Below are positions 45,736 through 54,925 of a stretch of DNA of 64,000 nt, piece after piece; within the stretch, counting starts at the first letter, position 1; every line of letters begins with the position of its first letter. The position numbers and the translations under genes were made by a program. Origin of the DNA: Bacteroidota bacterium (lineage in GTDB: Bacteria > Bacteroidota > Bacteroidia > 2-12-FULL-35-15); contig CANFRC010000005.1 in assembly GCA_947449315.1 (NCBI GenBank), positions 62,001-126,000 on the forward strand, in the 5' to 3' direction. The notes beneath the pieces are model-generated. The model was given only the letters and a program-made list of their open reading frames with translations. It did no database searches and was not told where the DNA came from.

Positions 45736-45999
45736 ATGAAAAAAATATTCGTAGTAGGAATTTGTTTATTGGCTGTTTCAGCCGTGTTTGCTCAAAGTGG
45801 TAACAATTCCGATAAAATAAAAGCGGGACAAACGGTTGCTCCTGCACCAGCAGCAGTTGCTCCTACAGCAGCAACTACTAAAAAAAATAATGCAACAATT
45901 ATACTTATGCCATCGCCATCGCAAATAATAACATCTACGGCACCTGAGTTTAAAAAACATAAGGCTATAACTATTTTGCCAGCCGAGAAGAAAAATTAA
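45736..45999 (+). CDS. Small secreted protein, unrecognised
   Basis: 87 residues. Signal peptide (IFVVGICLLAVSAVFAQ) and then a low-complexity Ala/Pro/Thr region (APAPAAVAPTAATTKKNN), followed by IILMPSPSQIITS and a basic C-terminus. About 70 residues after cleavage, no cysteine. It lies 14 bp after the collagen-like gene and shares a terminator with it, so the two are probably co-expressed. It might be an accessory of the fibre protein, but nothing in the sequence proves this. Confidence 0.7.
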   Translation: MKKIFVVGICLLAVSAVFAQSGNNSDKIKAGQTVAPAPAAVAPTAATTKKNNATIILMPSPSQIITSTAPEFKKHKAITILPAEKKN

Positions 46000-46024
46000 G
46001 TTTCGATTTTTTATTTGAAATCAC

Positions 46025-46060
46025 AAAAGGCCTCTAACGAAAGTTTGGGGCCTTTTTTCT
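46025..46060 (+). terminator. Rho-independent terminator after the small secreted protein gene
   Basis: 10-bp stem (one G-T) AAAAGGCCTC / GGGGCCTTTT (46025-46034 with 46047-46056), followed by TTCTTT. Confidence 0.75.
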
Positions 46061-46188
46061 TTACAAATGCTAAGCTTTTCCCACTTCCAATTTTCTAGAA
46101 CCAAGAATTACAACTTTTTCAATTCTTTGTATGTTTTGTTGTGTTAACGTATGGGATTTTACAGCAACCACAGAATTCTTATTTTGCT

Positions 46189-48882
46189 TTAGCCACCAAT
46201 CATTTTTTTGATCTCATTTAATTTCATTAAGGCTTCAACGGGTGTCAGCATATTGATATCTGTCTTCTGAAGTTCCTCTTTAATATTTTCCAATACAGGG
46301 TCGTTCAATTGGAAAAAGCTTAATTGCATATTTTCTGTTTCAGTTTGTGCAGTGTTCGGGATCGTTTGAAATTCAGGTTGGTTGATTGCCTTCGCGTTTT
46401 GTTTGCTTCCGATAGCAAATTCATTTTTACCCTTTCCTTCGCGTTGTCCTTCTAATTCTGATAAAATCTGATTGGCTCTGTCAAGCACTTTCTTGGGCAT
46501 ACCGGCCATTTTTGCTACATGAATTCCAAAACTATGTTCGCTTCCACCAGGAACGAGTTTGCGCATGAATAAAATTTTATTGCCAATTTCTTTTACCGAT
46601 ACATTGTAATTTTTAATGCGAGGCAGGGTGTTGGTCATTTCATTTAATTCATGGTAGTGCGTTGCAAAAAGTGTTTTTGCTTTTGCTGAAGTATTTTCAT
46701 GAATATATTCGGCAATTGCCCATGCGATTGAGATTCCATCATAGGTACTTGTTCCGCGACCAATCTCATCTAATAAAATTAAACTTCTGTTTGATAGGTT
46801 ATTTAATATGCTAGCTGTTTCATTCATTTCAACCATAAATGTGGATTCTCCCGATGAAATATTATCGGAAGCTCCAACGCGCGTAAATACCTTATCTACT
46901 AGTCCTAAATTAGCATGTTTTGCTGGCACAAAACTTCCCATTTGCGCCATCAATACAATCAAGGCTGTTTGTCTTAATAAGGCTGATTTACCGCTCATAT
47001 TGGGGCCTGTGATCATAATGATTTGCTGCTTATCGTTATCGAGGTAAACATCATTTGCAATATATTCTTCACCAAGAGGCAGCTGCTTTTCAATGACAGG
47101 ATGACGGCCATCTTTAATATCTAGTATATCATTTTCAAAAATATGCGGTCGTACATAATTGTTTTTTTGTGCAATAACAGAAAAGGATAATAAGCAGTCG
47201 ATTCGCCCTATCAATGAGGCATTCAATTGAATGGTCGAAATGAAATCGATCAATTCGATTACCAGTTCATTAAAAATTTTTAATTCAAGTGCCTGTATTT
47301 TTTCTTCTGCTCCTAATATTTTTTCTTCGTAAATTTTTAATTCCGGTGTGATGTAGCGTTCTGCGCCTGTCAATGTTTGCTTACGCATCCAATCACTGGG
47401 TACTTTATCTTTGTGCGTGTTTGTTACTTCCAAATAATACCCATACACATTATTAAACCCTACTTTTAATGAGCTGATGCCCGTCTTTTCATTCTCTCTT
47501 TGCTGGATCTGTAACAAGAAATCTTTTCCTGAAACAGATATAGTTCTTAATTCATCCAGTTCTGCATTAACTCCTTCTGCTATCACATTTCCTTTAATGA
47601 TAAGGTAGGGAGGGTCTGCTGTAATTTCTTTTTCTATTCGTTCAACAATGCTTTTACAAGGGTTGAGTTGTTCAGAAATTTTTTGCAACGATTTGTTCTT
47701 GGACTTTTCGCAAGCAATTTTTATTGGCTCAACAGCAAGCAAGGCTCTTTTTAATTGAACCACTTCTTTAGGTGAAATACGCCCTGTTGCTACTTTTGAA
47801 ATAATGCGTTCCAAATCGCCGATCAATTCTATTTGTTCAATGATCTGTTCGCTTACTTCCGCATTTGATAAAAAATAGTCCACCACATCCAATCGTTCTT
47901 CAATAGGCGCTTTATCTTTTAATGGCAATGCTAACCATCGTTTTAACATACGTGCACCCATGGGCGAAATTGTATGGTCGATTACATCGATCAATGTTTT
48001 TGCATTGTCATTCTGAGAACCGAATAATTCTAAATTTCGAATCGTAAAACGGTCGAGCCATACATATTTTTCTTCCTCAATGCGTGAGATAGTACTTATA
48101 TGTTTTACTTTATCATGCGCAGTGTCTGCGAGGTAATGCAATGCTGCACCTGCAGCAATAATAGCTTGGTCCATCCCTTCAATTCCGAAACCTTTCAAGG
48201 ATTTCGTTCCGAAATGTTTTAATAAAAGATCGGATCCGAATTCAGATGTAAATGCCCAGTCGTCTAATCCATAGGTATAAAATTTCTCTCCGAAAGTATC
48301 AACAAATAATTTTTTCTTATTTTTTTGAAACAATACTTCTTTAGGGCGGAAACTTTGTAAAAGCTTGTCTATGTATTCGAGATGGCCCTGAGCTACTAAA
48401 AACTCTCCTGTAGAGACATCCAAAAAAGAGATGCCGCACATTTTCTCAGCAAGAAAAACGCTCGCTAAAAAGTTATTGTTTTTGTGGTCTAATACTTTAT
48501 CATTATAAGATACTCCAGGGGTTACCAATTCAGTAACTCCTCTTTTAACAATCGATTTCGTTAGTTTAGGGTCTTCCAGTTGGTCGCAAATAGCAACGCG
48601 TTGTCCGGCACGTACTAATTTAGGTAGATAAGTGTCTAAAGAGTGATGAGGGAAACCGGCAAGCTCAATAAAAGAAGCAGATCCATTGGCACGTTTTGTT
48701 AGAACAATTCCCAAAATAGTTGCCGCTTTTACGGCATCGCTTCCGAAAGTCTCGTAAAAATCTCCTACACGAAACAATAACAACGCATCAGGGTATTTTG
48801 CTTTGATTGTATTGTATTGTTTCATCAGTGGCGTTTCGGATTCCGCTGCTGTTGTTTTTGTTGTTGCTTTACTCTTTGCCAT
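46189..48882 (-). CDS. mutS: DNA mismatch repair protein MutS
   Basis: Recognises mispaired bases and starts mismatch repair. I use the ATG at 48882 ([20 protein letters not shown]), giving 897 residues; the open frame continues 11 hydrophobic codons upstream with no family character. Motifs: mismatch-reading Phe-x-Glu in [12 protein letters not shown], connector and lever domains, Walker [17 protein letters not shown], Walker [17 protein letters not shown], and [11 protein letters not shown]. The last segment ([14 protein letters not shown]) is the usual C-terminal dimer helix. MutL is not in the window. Confidence 0.96.
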   Translation of the reverse strand: MAKSKATTKTTAAESETPLMKQYNTIKAKYPDALLLFRVGDFYETFGSDAVKAATILGIVLTKRANGSASFIELAGFPHHSLDTYLPKLVRAGQRVAICDQLEDPKLTKSIVKRGVTELVTPGVSYNDKVLDHKNNNFLASVFLAEKMCGISFLDVSTGEFLVAQGHLEYIDKLLQSFRPKEVLFQKNKKKLFVDTFGEKFYTYGLDDWAFTSEFGSDLLLKHFGTKSLKGFGIEGMDQAIIAAGAALHYLADTAHDKVKHISTISRIEEEKYVWLDRFTIRNLELFGSQNDNAKTLIDVIDHTISPMGARMLKRWLALPLKDKAPIEERLDVVDYFLSNAEVSEQIIEQIELIGDLERIISKVATGRISPKEVVQLKRALLAVEPIKIACEKSKNKSLQKISEQLNPCKSIVERIEKEITADPPYLIIKGNVIAEGVNAELDELRTISVSGKDFLLQIQQRENEKTGISSLKVGFNNVYGYYLEVTNTHKDKVPSDWMRKQTLTGAERYITPELKIYEEKILGAEEKIQALELKIFNELVIELIDFISTIQLNASLIGRIDCLLSFSVIAQKNNYVRPHIFENDILDIKDGRHPVIEKQLPLGEEYIANDVYLDNDKQQIIMITGPNMSGKSALLRQTALIVLMAQMGSFVPAKHANLGLVDKVFTRVGASDNISSGESTFMVEMNETASILNNLSNRSLILLDEIGRGTSTYDGISIAWAIAEYIHENTSAKAKTLFATHYHELNEMTNTLPRIKNYNVSVKEIGNKILFMRKLVPGGSEHSFGIHVAKMAGMPKKVLDRANQILSELEGQREGKGKNEFAIGSKQNAKAINQPEFQTIPNTAQTETENMQLSFFQLNDPVLENIKEELQKTDINMLTPVEALMKLNEIKKMIGG

Positions 48883-48971
48883 TAAGAGTAAAAATACGAA
48901 ACCTATAAACACCACTATTGCAAAGTTTTTAACACTTTTTGAGCATTTCTTTTATAGATTTGCAAGTATAA

Positions 48972-50414
48972 ATGGCTTTAGATTTTAATCATAACAACAC
49001 ATTCGCAAAATATAAATGGCTGACCGATATTCGCTTTTGGATATTATTCTTTTTTATTTTGCGTTTGATTGGCATTACCAATCCTCCCTTAGAGATAAGT
49101 CATAATTGGCGTCAAACCCTTACCAATATGATTGCGCGCAATTTTCTGGAAATGGATGCCAATATTTTGTATCCGCGTATTGACATGGATGGAAATAAAA
49201 CAGGAATCATCGCATCGGAGTTCCCACTGTATAATTATCTGATTTTTTTAGCTGCTAAATTATTCGGTTATGCGCATTGGTATGGCCGCTTAATTAGTCT
49301 CTTCTTTTCCTCCCTTGGGATCTTTTATTTTTATAAGATCCTGAAACGTTTTTTTACAGAAGAGCTTGCTTTCTTTTCTTCCTTACTTCTGTTATCTTCT
49401 ATCTGGTTTGCGTTTTCAAGAAAGTCAATGCCTGATGTTTTTTGCATGTCGCTTGTTATGATTGGTATCTATTATGGTTTGATGTATTTGTATGAAAAGA
49501 GAGTCCATTATCTTTTATTATTTTTTGTGATCTCGTCGTTGGCTGTGTTGTCAAAAATTCCTGCCTTGTATTTGATCAGTGTGCTTGTTATTCCAATGTT
49601 TGATAAGCGTATTGATTTTTCCGTTAAAAGAAATATTCTATTAACGGGTACCATACTTTTACTTGTAGTTTATTTGTGGTATTTTTTCTGGGTGCCTTAT
49701 TTGCTTGATGCGTATGGTTTTCAGCTGTATTTCCCAAAACATTTTTTGGAAGGCCTGAAAGAATTGCTCGCTTATGGGCCAGACACATTGGAGAAATTTT
49801 ATTTTAGTGCTCTGCAAAGTTTTGTCGGTTTCACAATTTTTTTGATCGGAATTTTTTTGATTCTAAAACGTAAACAAATATTGCCACTTGCAATTTTTGG
49901 AATTGGGACAATGTTCTTTTTTTTATTTATTGTTAAAACAGGTTTTGTGTTCTCTGTTCACAATTATTATGTAATTCCATATGTGCCCATTATGGCTTTT
50001 GTTGCAGGATTTGCATTGGTGGAGATAAAGAATGTAAGGTGGAGGTCAATCCTTGTTTTTGTAATTGTGTTGGAGGCCATTTTAAATCAGCAACATGACT
50101 TTCTTATAAAGAACAGTGAAAAGTATAAACTTTCCCTGGAAGCTGTGGCAGACCATGTTTCAACTAAGAAAGATCTATTTGCAATTAATGGTGGACAAGG
50201 TCCGCAACAAATTTATTTCCTTCACAGAAAAGGATGGACCATTGATGATAGTAGGGTGAATGATTCCATATATTTGCAAGGGTTGATCAGCAAAGGATGT
50301 AAGTTTTTATTGATTAATAAACATACGGCTTCCGTTTTACCTTCCTCCTCTAAATGGGAAAGAGAAGTTTTTAAAAATGAGGATTTTGTCATATATTCAC
50401 TAGAGCATAAATAA
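48972..50414 (+). CDS. GT-C type membrane glycosyltransferase (PMT/ArnT-like, GT39/GT83 group)
   Basis: 480 residues with about 10 membrane helices. The first periplasmic loop holds ISHNWRQTLTNMIARNFLEM and DMDGNKTGIIASEFPLYNYL; the Glu in SEFPLYN is in the position of the acidic residue seen in PMT/ArnT enzymes. Such proteins transfer sugar from a lipid-linked donor to lipid A or protein on the periplasmic side. A soluble C-terminal domain of about 100 residues follows the helices. Divergent from mutS, 2 bp upstream of the methyltransferase gene. Sugar and acceptor are unknown. Confidence 0.8.
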   Translation: MALDFNHNNTFAKYKWLTDIRFWILFFFILRLIGITNPPLEISHNWRQTLTNMIARNFLEMDANILYPRIDMDGNKTGIIASEFPLYNYLIFLAAKLFGYAHWYGRLISLFFSSLGIFYFYKILKRFFTEELAFFSSLLLLSSIWFAFSRKSMPDVFCMSLVMIGIYYGLMYLYEKRVHYLLLFFVISSLAVLSKIPALYLISVLVIPMFDKRIDFSVKRNILLTGTILLLVVYLWYFFWVPYLLDAYGFQLYFPKHFLEGLKELLAYGPDTLEKFYFSALQSFVGFTIFLIGIFLILKRKQILPLAIFGIGTMFFFLFIVKTGFVFSVHNYYVIPYVPIMAFVAGFALVEIKNVRWRSILVFVIVLEAILNQQHDFLIKNSEKYKLSLEAVADHVSTKKDLFAINGGQGPQQIYFLHRKGWTIDDSRVNDSIYLQGLISKGCKFLLINKHTASVLPSSSKWEREVFKNEDFVIYSLEHK

Positions 50415-50416
50415 GG

Positions 50417-50947
50417 ATGAGAAAATTATTGAACGAAGAATTGGATCGTAAATCGGTGGAAGAGTTTAAATTGTCTTCGAAAACGCCTATTGTTATTGTT
50501 CTTGATAATGTGCGCAGTTTGAATAATGTAGGCTCTGCTTTCAGAACGGCGGATGCATTTTTAGTTGAAGCTGTTTATTTATGTGGTATCACCGGTCAAC
50601 CGCCCAATAAAGAAATTCAAAAAACAGCTTTAGGAGCTACAGAAAGTGTTGCTTGGAAATATTTTGAAAATACCTTAGATGCTGTTGCTGAATTAAAAGC
50701 CAATAATTATGTTGTTTACGCTATTGAACAAACCGAAACGGCTATCATGCTGAATAATTTTATTCCTAGCAAGAAACAGCATATTGCCATCGTTTTTGGA
50801 AATGAAGTGAAAGGTGTAGAACAAGATGTAATTGATGCCAGTGAAGGTGTGATTGAGATCCCTCAGATTGGAACGAAACACTCATTAAATATATCGGTCA
50901 GTGTGGGAATTGTTTTGTGGGACCTGTTCTTGAAATTGGGTAGTTAA
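50417..50947 (+). CDS. SpoU/TrmH-family RNA 2'-O-methyltransferase
   Basis: 176-residue single-domain methyltransferase with the trefoil-knot fold. Motif 1 LDNVRSLNNVGSAFRTADAF (with the catalytic Asn/Arg), the middle block GATESVAWKYF, motif 2 IAIVFGNEVKGVEQDVID, and motif 3 IPQIGTKHSLNISVSVGIVL. It lacks an extra RNA-binding domain, and the target tRNA or rRNA site cannot be told. It follows the glycosyltransferase by 2 bp. Its TAA at 50945-50947 directly abuts the stop of the convergent gene. Confidence 0.92.
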   Translation: MRKLLNEELDRKSVEEFKLSSKTPIVIVLDNVRSLNNVGSAFRTADAFLVEAVYLCGITGQPPNKEIQKTALGATESVAWKYFENTLDAVAELKANNYVVYAIEQTETAIMLNNFIPSKKQHIAIVFGNEVKGVEQDVIDASEGVIEIPQIGTKHSLNISVSVGIVLWDLFLKLGS

Positions 50948-51631
50948 TTATTTCTCATTCACAGGTAGCTTTTTCTGAGGCGCCTGTTTGTCCATTAATA
51001 AGGTATCCTTCATAGATTTTTGAAGTTCATAGTATTTTTTATACAGGTTCATTAATTCTCCATTGATCTTGTTTGTATAATTTACATCGTATCGGAACCC
51101 ATCAAGACTAGCACTGTAGTTGATTTTCGCTATAGGAGAATTTAGTATGGTAACATCAAGTCCTTTTATTTCTTCAAAAATCATTACTTCACAATTGAAA
51201 CGGAAGGCATCTTTTTTGTTTTCCGGAATTTTTGTGTTGATGGCAATTGATTTTGAGACAAAACCTTTCTTAGCAACTTCCACTTTTAGATTTTTATTTA
51301 ATGGCATTCGAATGGTGCATTTCCCTTTTTTGTTTGTCCATAATTTAGAAATGAGAATATCTTCGCTGTATAAGTTGATCTGAACACTATCAAGTGGGGT
51401 TGACATTTCATCTTTTTCATCACCTTTCGACTGTTTTACAATGGCTTTAAGTTCAAAGTAGTAAGGTTCTTTTTCCTTTGAAGTGTCACTTGCAATTTGC
51501 TCAGCAGAAGTTGGTTTTACTGTTGTCGAACAAATGTTGGCTGTAGGCTTGTCTGTTCGGGAAAATGCACTTTCGACTGAAAAAATCAGTAAAAAAAGGA
51601 AGCTTAGGTATAAAGTGGATAATTTGAACAT
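50948..51631 (-). CDS. Hypothetical exported protein with a carboxypeptidase-regulatory-like fold
   Basis: 227 residues. N-terminal signal peptide (LYLSFLFLLIFSVESAFS). A beta-sandwich of about 80 residues follows (PLDSVQINLYSEDILISKLW, then TNKKGKCTIRMPLNKNLKVE, KKGFVSKSI), like the Ig-type carboxypeptidase regulatory domain common in Bacteroidota envelope proteins. The C-terminal third has DGFRYDVNYTNKINGELM and a helical, Lys-rich end. I know no function. It is separated by no base at all from the convergent methyltransferase gene. Confidence 0.7.
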   Translation of the reverse strand: MFKLSTLYLSFLFLLIFSVESAFSRTDKPTANICSTTVKPTSAEQIASDTSKEKEPYYFELKAIVKQSKGDEKDEMSTPLDSVQINLYSEDILISKLWTNKKGKCTIRMPLNKNLKVEVAKKGFVSKSIAINTKIPENKKDAFRFNCEVMIFEEIKGLDVTILNSPIAKINYSASLDGFRYDVNYTNKINGELMNLYKKYYELQKSMKDTLLMDKQAPQKKLPVNEK

Positions 51632-51716
51632 AATTTTCTATTCTCGTTAAACTAGTTTTTCTACTGGCAATATTAATACAAAATCTGCTTAATTGTTTAT
51701 GTTGAGTAGTATAATA

Positions 51717-51751
51717 AAAAAACGTCCCACAAACTCTGTGGGACGTTTTTT
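51717..51751 (-). terminator. Rho-independent terminator after the OmpA/TPR lipoprotein gene
   Basis: Perfect 15-bp stem (51717-51731 with 51737-51751), 5-nt loop, core CGTCCCACA/TGTGGGACG. On the minus strand it follows the stop at 51773 and ends in T6. Confidence 0.9.
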
Positions 51752-51772
51752 AGTTTTACTTATAAGACCAAA

Positions 51773-53512
51773 TTAGTTAGTTAATGCTTTAAAGTCTGCA
51801 TTGTCGCGGAATTTAATGAATTCAGCATCCTCTTTAGCCATTTGTTTGAAAGATGCATCTTTTTGGATAGCAACTTTTAAGTTGTTAGTTAACACGTCAG
51901 CTTTGCTTTGGCGAGCACCAGCAATTGCTTTCAAATAGAAAGATAATGCAGCGTCTTTATCAGCAGCGTTATCAATAGTTGACATAGCACCCTCAGAATT
52001 ACCATTTAATAACTTCGCTAACGCAGCGTTGAAAGAATTGTCTCCACCGAAATTAGCTACAGCTGAAGGGTAGTTACCATTTTGAATTTCAACGATTCCC
52101 ATGTTGTAAGAAACTTCAGGACCAGCGCTTATTGCCGATTTGTAAAGATCCATTGCCGCTTTACGATCACCTTTCCAACGAGCAACAATTCCTAAGTTAT
52201 TTTTGATAACAGGGTTGTTTGCAGAAAGACCATCCGCTTTTTTGAATTCAGCTTCAGCATCGTTTAATTTGTTTTGGATCAATAAGATCATTCCAACATT
52301 GTTAGATGTTCTCCAGTCAGAACCATATTTTGCTTCTGCTTTTTTGTAGATATCTAATTTAGCATTGATGTCTTGTGTCAATGTAGCAGCATATAGAATT
52401 TCTTCAACCGATAAGCTATCAGGTGTTGAAGCAGCTAATTTAGATATTTGCTCATCTGTACGGCTTTTTACTTCAACATTTAATGTAAGAACAGCTCTAC
52501 GTAATTGAGGTAAAATTTTATCAGCAACAACGGTATATGTTTTAGATAAATTTTTGATTTCTTTTTCACGTGTTTCTCCGTCAGGATACATCGTCAAAAC
52601 ACGTAAGATCAAATCTTTGTCTGCAATAGAAGATGCTTCCATCGCTTTTTTGAAACCATCCCAATCTTCAGCAGTAGTTACTTTATTGTAAAACTCATCT
52701 TTTTGAGCAGCATCTACTTTCGTTTTTTTGTCTTTAAACATTGCTTCCATCGCTTTTGTAGCTTCTTTAGCACGGTTTTCAGCAAGATCAGTGTTTAATG
52801 ATAATTCACCGTCTGGTGAAGCATATGCAGAAACATTCATGTTTTTGAATGCAATGTTTGGGTTAACAGCTGCAGCAGCAACATATTGTTTGAAAGATTT
52901 CATTTCAGCGCTGTTTAATTCTGTTCCGCGAACTTGTGATTGATTCACAATAAAGAAAATATTTGCAGTTTCAGAATGAGGCACTACTTTTTTGAACTCA
53001 TCTTTTCCAACAATCGCTTTGTCATCAGATTTAACTAATAAAGGAGTGATGATTGTTCCATCCGCTACTTTTTTAGCAGGAAGATCTTTCTTTTTAGATT
53101 TTACTTGTCCGCCAACTCTTACTTCTAAGGTAGCCACTTTCATTTCTGGTATGTATGCAACTTTGTCTGAAGTGTAAGAAAAATTTCCACCAGTTTTGTT
53201 TGCAATTTTTTGTCCTTGAACACCTGTAACTTTCTCGCCAATCAATACAACAGGTTTTAGAGCTTTTTCTCCACCATTATATTTAATAACAGGAATAGTA
53301 GTTACTGTTGCCTTTTTAGGGAAAATTTTAGCTGGGTATGTTCCAGTAATGGTTACTTGAATGCTATCACCGTGCATTTCCATTGGATTTGGTGTCACCT
53401 TGTAGGTGATTTTGTTAGCATTTTTAACCAATTTACCAAGCCCTGTACAAGCAGTAAACCCAACAACTGTGATTAAAGCTAAAGCTAGTGTTTGTAACGA
53501 TCGATTTTTCAT
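51773..53512 (-). CDS. Lipoprotein with split OmpA-like domain and TPR repeats
   Basis: 579 residues from the ATG at 53512, which starts a lipoprotein signal with lipobox FTAC (Cys22); an upstream frame to 53569 has no signal. N-terminal beta-rich part (about 25-200), then an OmpA-like section with NIFFIVNQSQVRGTEL and VSAYASPDGELSLNTDLAENRA, interrupted by a helical insert of about 80 residues before LPQLRRAVLTLNVE. The C-terminal 200 residues are tetratricopeptide repeats (NVGMILLIQNKLNDAEAEFK and similar). Likely a periplasm-facing scaffold of the outer membrane; the exact role is unknown. A TAnnTTTG-like box lies 65 bp upstream. Confidence 0.8.
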   Translation of the reverse strand: MKNRSLQTLALALITVVGFTACTGLGKLVKNANKITYKVTPNPMEMHGDSIQVTITGTYPAKIFPKKATVTTIPVIKYNGGEKALKPVVLIGEKVTGVQGQKIANKTGGNFSYTSDKVAYIPEMKVATLEVRVGGQVKSKKKDLPAKKVADGTIITPLLVKSDDKAIVGKDEFKKVVPHSETANIFFIVNQSQVRGTELNSAEMKSFKQYVAAAAVNPNIAFKNMNVSAYASPDGELSLNTDLAENRAKEATKAMEAMFKDKKTKVDAAQKDEFYNKVTTAEDWDGFKKAMEASSIADKDLILRVLTMYPDGETREKEIKNLSKTYTVVADKILPQLRRAVLTLNVEVKSRTDEQISKLAASTPDSLSVEEILYAATLTQDINAKLDIYKKAEAKYGSDWRTSNNVGMILLIQNKLNDAEAEFKKADGLSANNPVIKNNLGIVARWKGDRKAAMDLYKSAISAGPEVSYNMGIVEIQNGNYPSAVANFGGDNSFNAALAKLLNGNSEGAMSTIDNAADKDAALSFYLKAIAGARQSKADVLTNNLKVAIQKDASFKQMAKEDAEFIKFRDNADFKALTN

Positions 53513-53576
53513 TTGAATGTTTTTAGTTCTATATGGATTAGTTACTCTTTTTGAGATTATACCTCGCATTTAGGTG

Positions 53577-53584
53577 CAAAAATA
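53577..53584 (-). promoter_or_regulatory. Possible Bacteroidota -7 box (TATTTTTG) for the OmpA/TPR gene
   Basis: Reads TATTTTTG on the minus strand, 64 bp before the chosen ATG. No -33 element at suitable spacing. Confidence 0.3.
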
Positions 53585-53639
53585 ATTAATTTTTCAAATA
53601 ATGAAAGTTTTTATTCATTTATAAAATATTAAATTTCGT

Positions 53640-54392
53640 TTATTCGGTGTCTTTTTTTACGATTAAGCTTGTTATTCCTGGATTGTACGGTCTTTGGATG
53701 GTCTCCTTGATTAATTCAAAATCCGCTGAATTGTTGGCAAAATCCATGTTATTTACATCTAACACCAAAATGCGGAGGTCTGGCAGCTGTTTGAAGAAAT
53801 CAAAGTAAGCCTGTTGTATTTTTATTAGATAGTCATCCGAAATATTTTGTTCGTAGCTCCTACCTCTTTTTTTTATGTTTTCTTGAAGACGTTTTATATC
53901 GTGATACAAATAAACGAACAGATCGGGTTTTGGTAACGAACCGTTTATGATATGAAATAATTTACTGTAAAGTTCATATTCATCTTCTTTCAAGTTTGAT
54001 TTTGCAAAGATCAGTGACTTTACAAAATAATAATCTGAGACGATGGATGGCTTGAAAATATCCTGGGTAGAAAGTTCCTTTTTTAATTGATGATAACGTT
54101 CTGCTAGAAATGATAATTCGAGCGGAAAAGCATGTTTTTCTGGCTCTGCATAAAACTTTGGCAAGAAGGGATTATCGGCAAATTGCTCTAATACCAATCG
54201 TGCATGTAAATCGTTTGCCAATTTCGTAGCTAATGTGGTTTTGCCGGCGCCTATATTCCCTTCTACGACGATATAATTGTATGTTGGGGTGTTATTCAAT
54301 GGTTCGGGTATTTTATTAATTGTCTTATCGATTCTTATCGATTTCGACTTTTTTAATTTCACAATTTTTCCACTTCCAGTGGATCTTTGCAT
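53640..54392 (-). CDS. Deoxynucleoside kinase family protein
   Basis: P-loop kinase that phosphorylates deoxynucleosides for salvage. 250 residues from the ATG at 54392. A basic, unconserved N-terminus precedes the P-loop in VVEGNIGAGKTTLATKLA; then LEQFADNPFLPKFY, the SDYYFVKSLIFAKSNL segment in the place of the usual DRS motif, and the lid KKRGRSYEQNI. The gene overlaps folK. A GTG at 54362 would form a GTGA overlap with the folK stop and give a 240-residue product; this coupling is an attractive alternative start. A second family member is at 62622. Confidence 0.88.
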   Translation of the reverse strand: MQRSTGSGKIVKLKKSKSIRIDKTINKIPEPLNNTPTYNYIVVEGNIGAGKTTLATKLANDLHARLVLEQFADNPFLPKFYAEPEKHAFPLELSFLAERYHQLKKELSTQDIFKPSIVSDYYFVKSLIFAKSNLKEDEYELYSKLFHIINGSLPKPDLFVYLYHDIKRLQENIKKRGRSYEQNISDDYLIKIQQAYFDFFKQLPDLRILVLDVNNMDFANNSADFELIKETIQRPYNPGITSLIVKKDTE

Positions 54393-54841
54393 TCATTTAA
54401 TAATTGCTGTATACTTTTTTTAAGAACAGGATGAAAAAAATTCTCAGCAATTTCATTCATAGGTAACAAAACAAATCTTCTTTCTTGAATAAAAGGATGC
54501 GGAATTTTCAACTCCGGATCATCAATGCGTGCATCGTTGTAAAAAAGGATATCTATATCAATGGTCCTTGCTTGCCATTTGTCGCCATTTCTTTGCCGTC
54601 CAAGTGCTTCTTCTATTTTTAATAGACATGCCAATAGTTCTTTTGGCTTAAGGCTTGTTTCAATACATACAGCTTGATTGTAAAAATCGGGCTGAAGCTC
54701 ATTTCCCCATGCTTTTGTTAAATAGATCATCGATTTTTTAGTGCACCCACCAGCCCGCTTTTCAATTAATAACAAAGCCTTTTGCAGGTTTTGTTTCCTG
54801 TTACCTAAGTTTCCCCCCAATAATAAATAGGCTATATTCAT
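54359..54841 (-). CDS. folK: 2-amino-4-hydroxy-6-hydroxymethyldihydropteridine diphosphokinase
   Basis: Pyrophosphorylates the pterin in folate synthesis. 160 residues, the usual length for a single-domain HPPK: YLLLGGNLGNRKQNLQKALL at the N-terminus, TKAWGNELQPDFYNQAV, and the metal-binding signature WQARTIDIDILFYND, then IPHPFIQERRFVLLPM. It is first in a two-gene unit with the deoxynucleoside kinase, so a folate gene and a nucleotide salvage gene are expressed together. Confidence 0.95.
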   Translation of the reverse strand: MNIAYLLLGGNLGNRKQNLQKALLLIEKRAGGCTKKSMIYLTKAWGNELQPDFYNQAVCIETSLKPKELLACLLKIEEALGRQRNGDKWQARTIDIDILFYNDARIDDPELKIPHPFIQERRFVLLPMNEIAENFFHPVLKKSIQQLLNECKDPLEVEKL

Positions 54842-54893
54842 CTACCCCAAATATAGAAAAATTGTTTCGCCTAAACTTTAAATTTGAATTTAC

Positions 54894-54901
54894 TATATTT
54901 G
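54894..54901 (+). promoter_or_regulatory. Possible Bacteroidota -7 box (TATATTTG) upstream of the sugar-dehydrogenase-like gene
   Basis: TATATTTG matches TAnnTTTG 24 bp before the ATG at 54926; a second match, TAAATTTG, is at 54879-54886. No TTG at the ideal -33 distance. Confidence 0.35.
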
Positions 54902-54925
54902 TTTCCACAACAAAAAAAACAGCTA

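Noticed and set aside
48955-48962. TAGATTTG box before the glycosyltransferase gene
   Set aside because: Ends 9 bp before the ATG with a 13-bp spacer to the nearest TTTG, so a normal promoter is unlikely.
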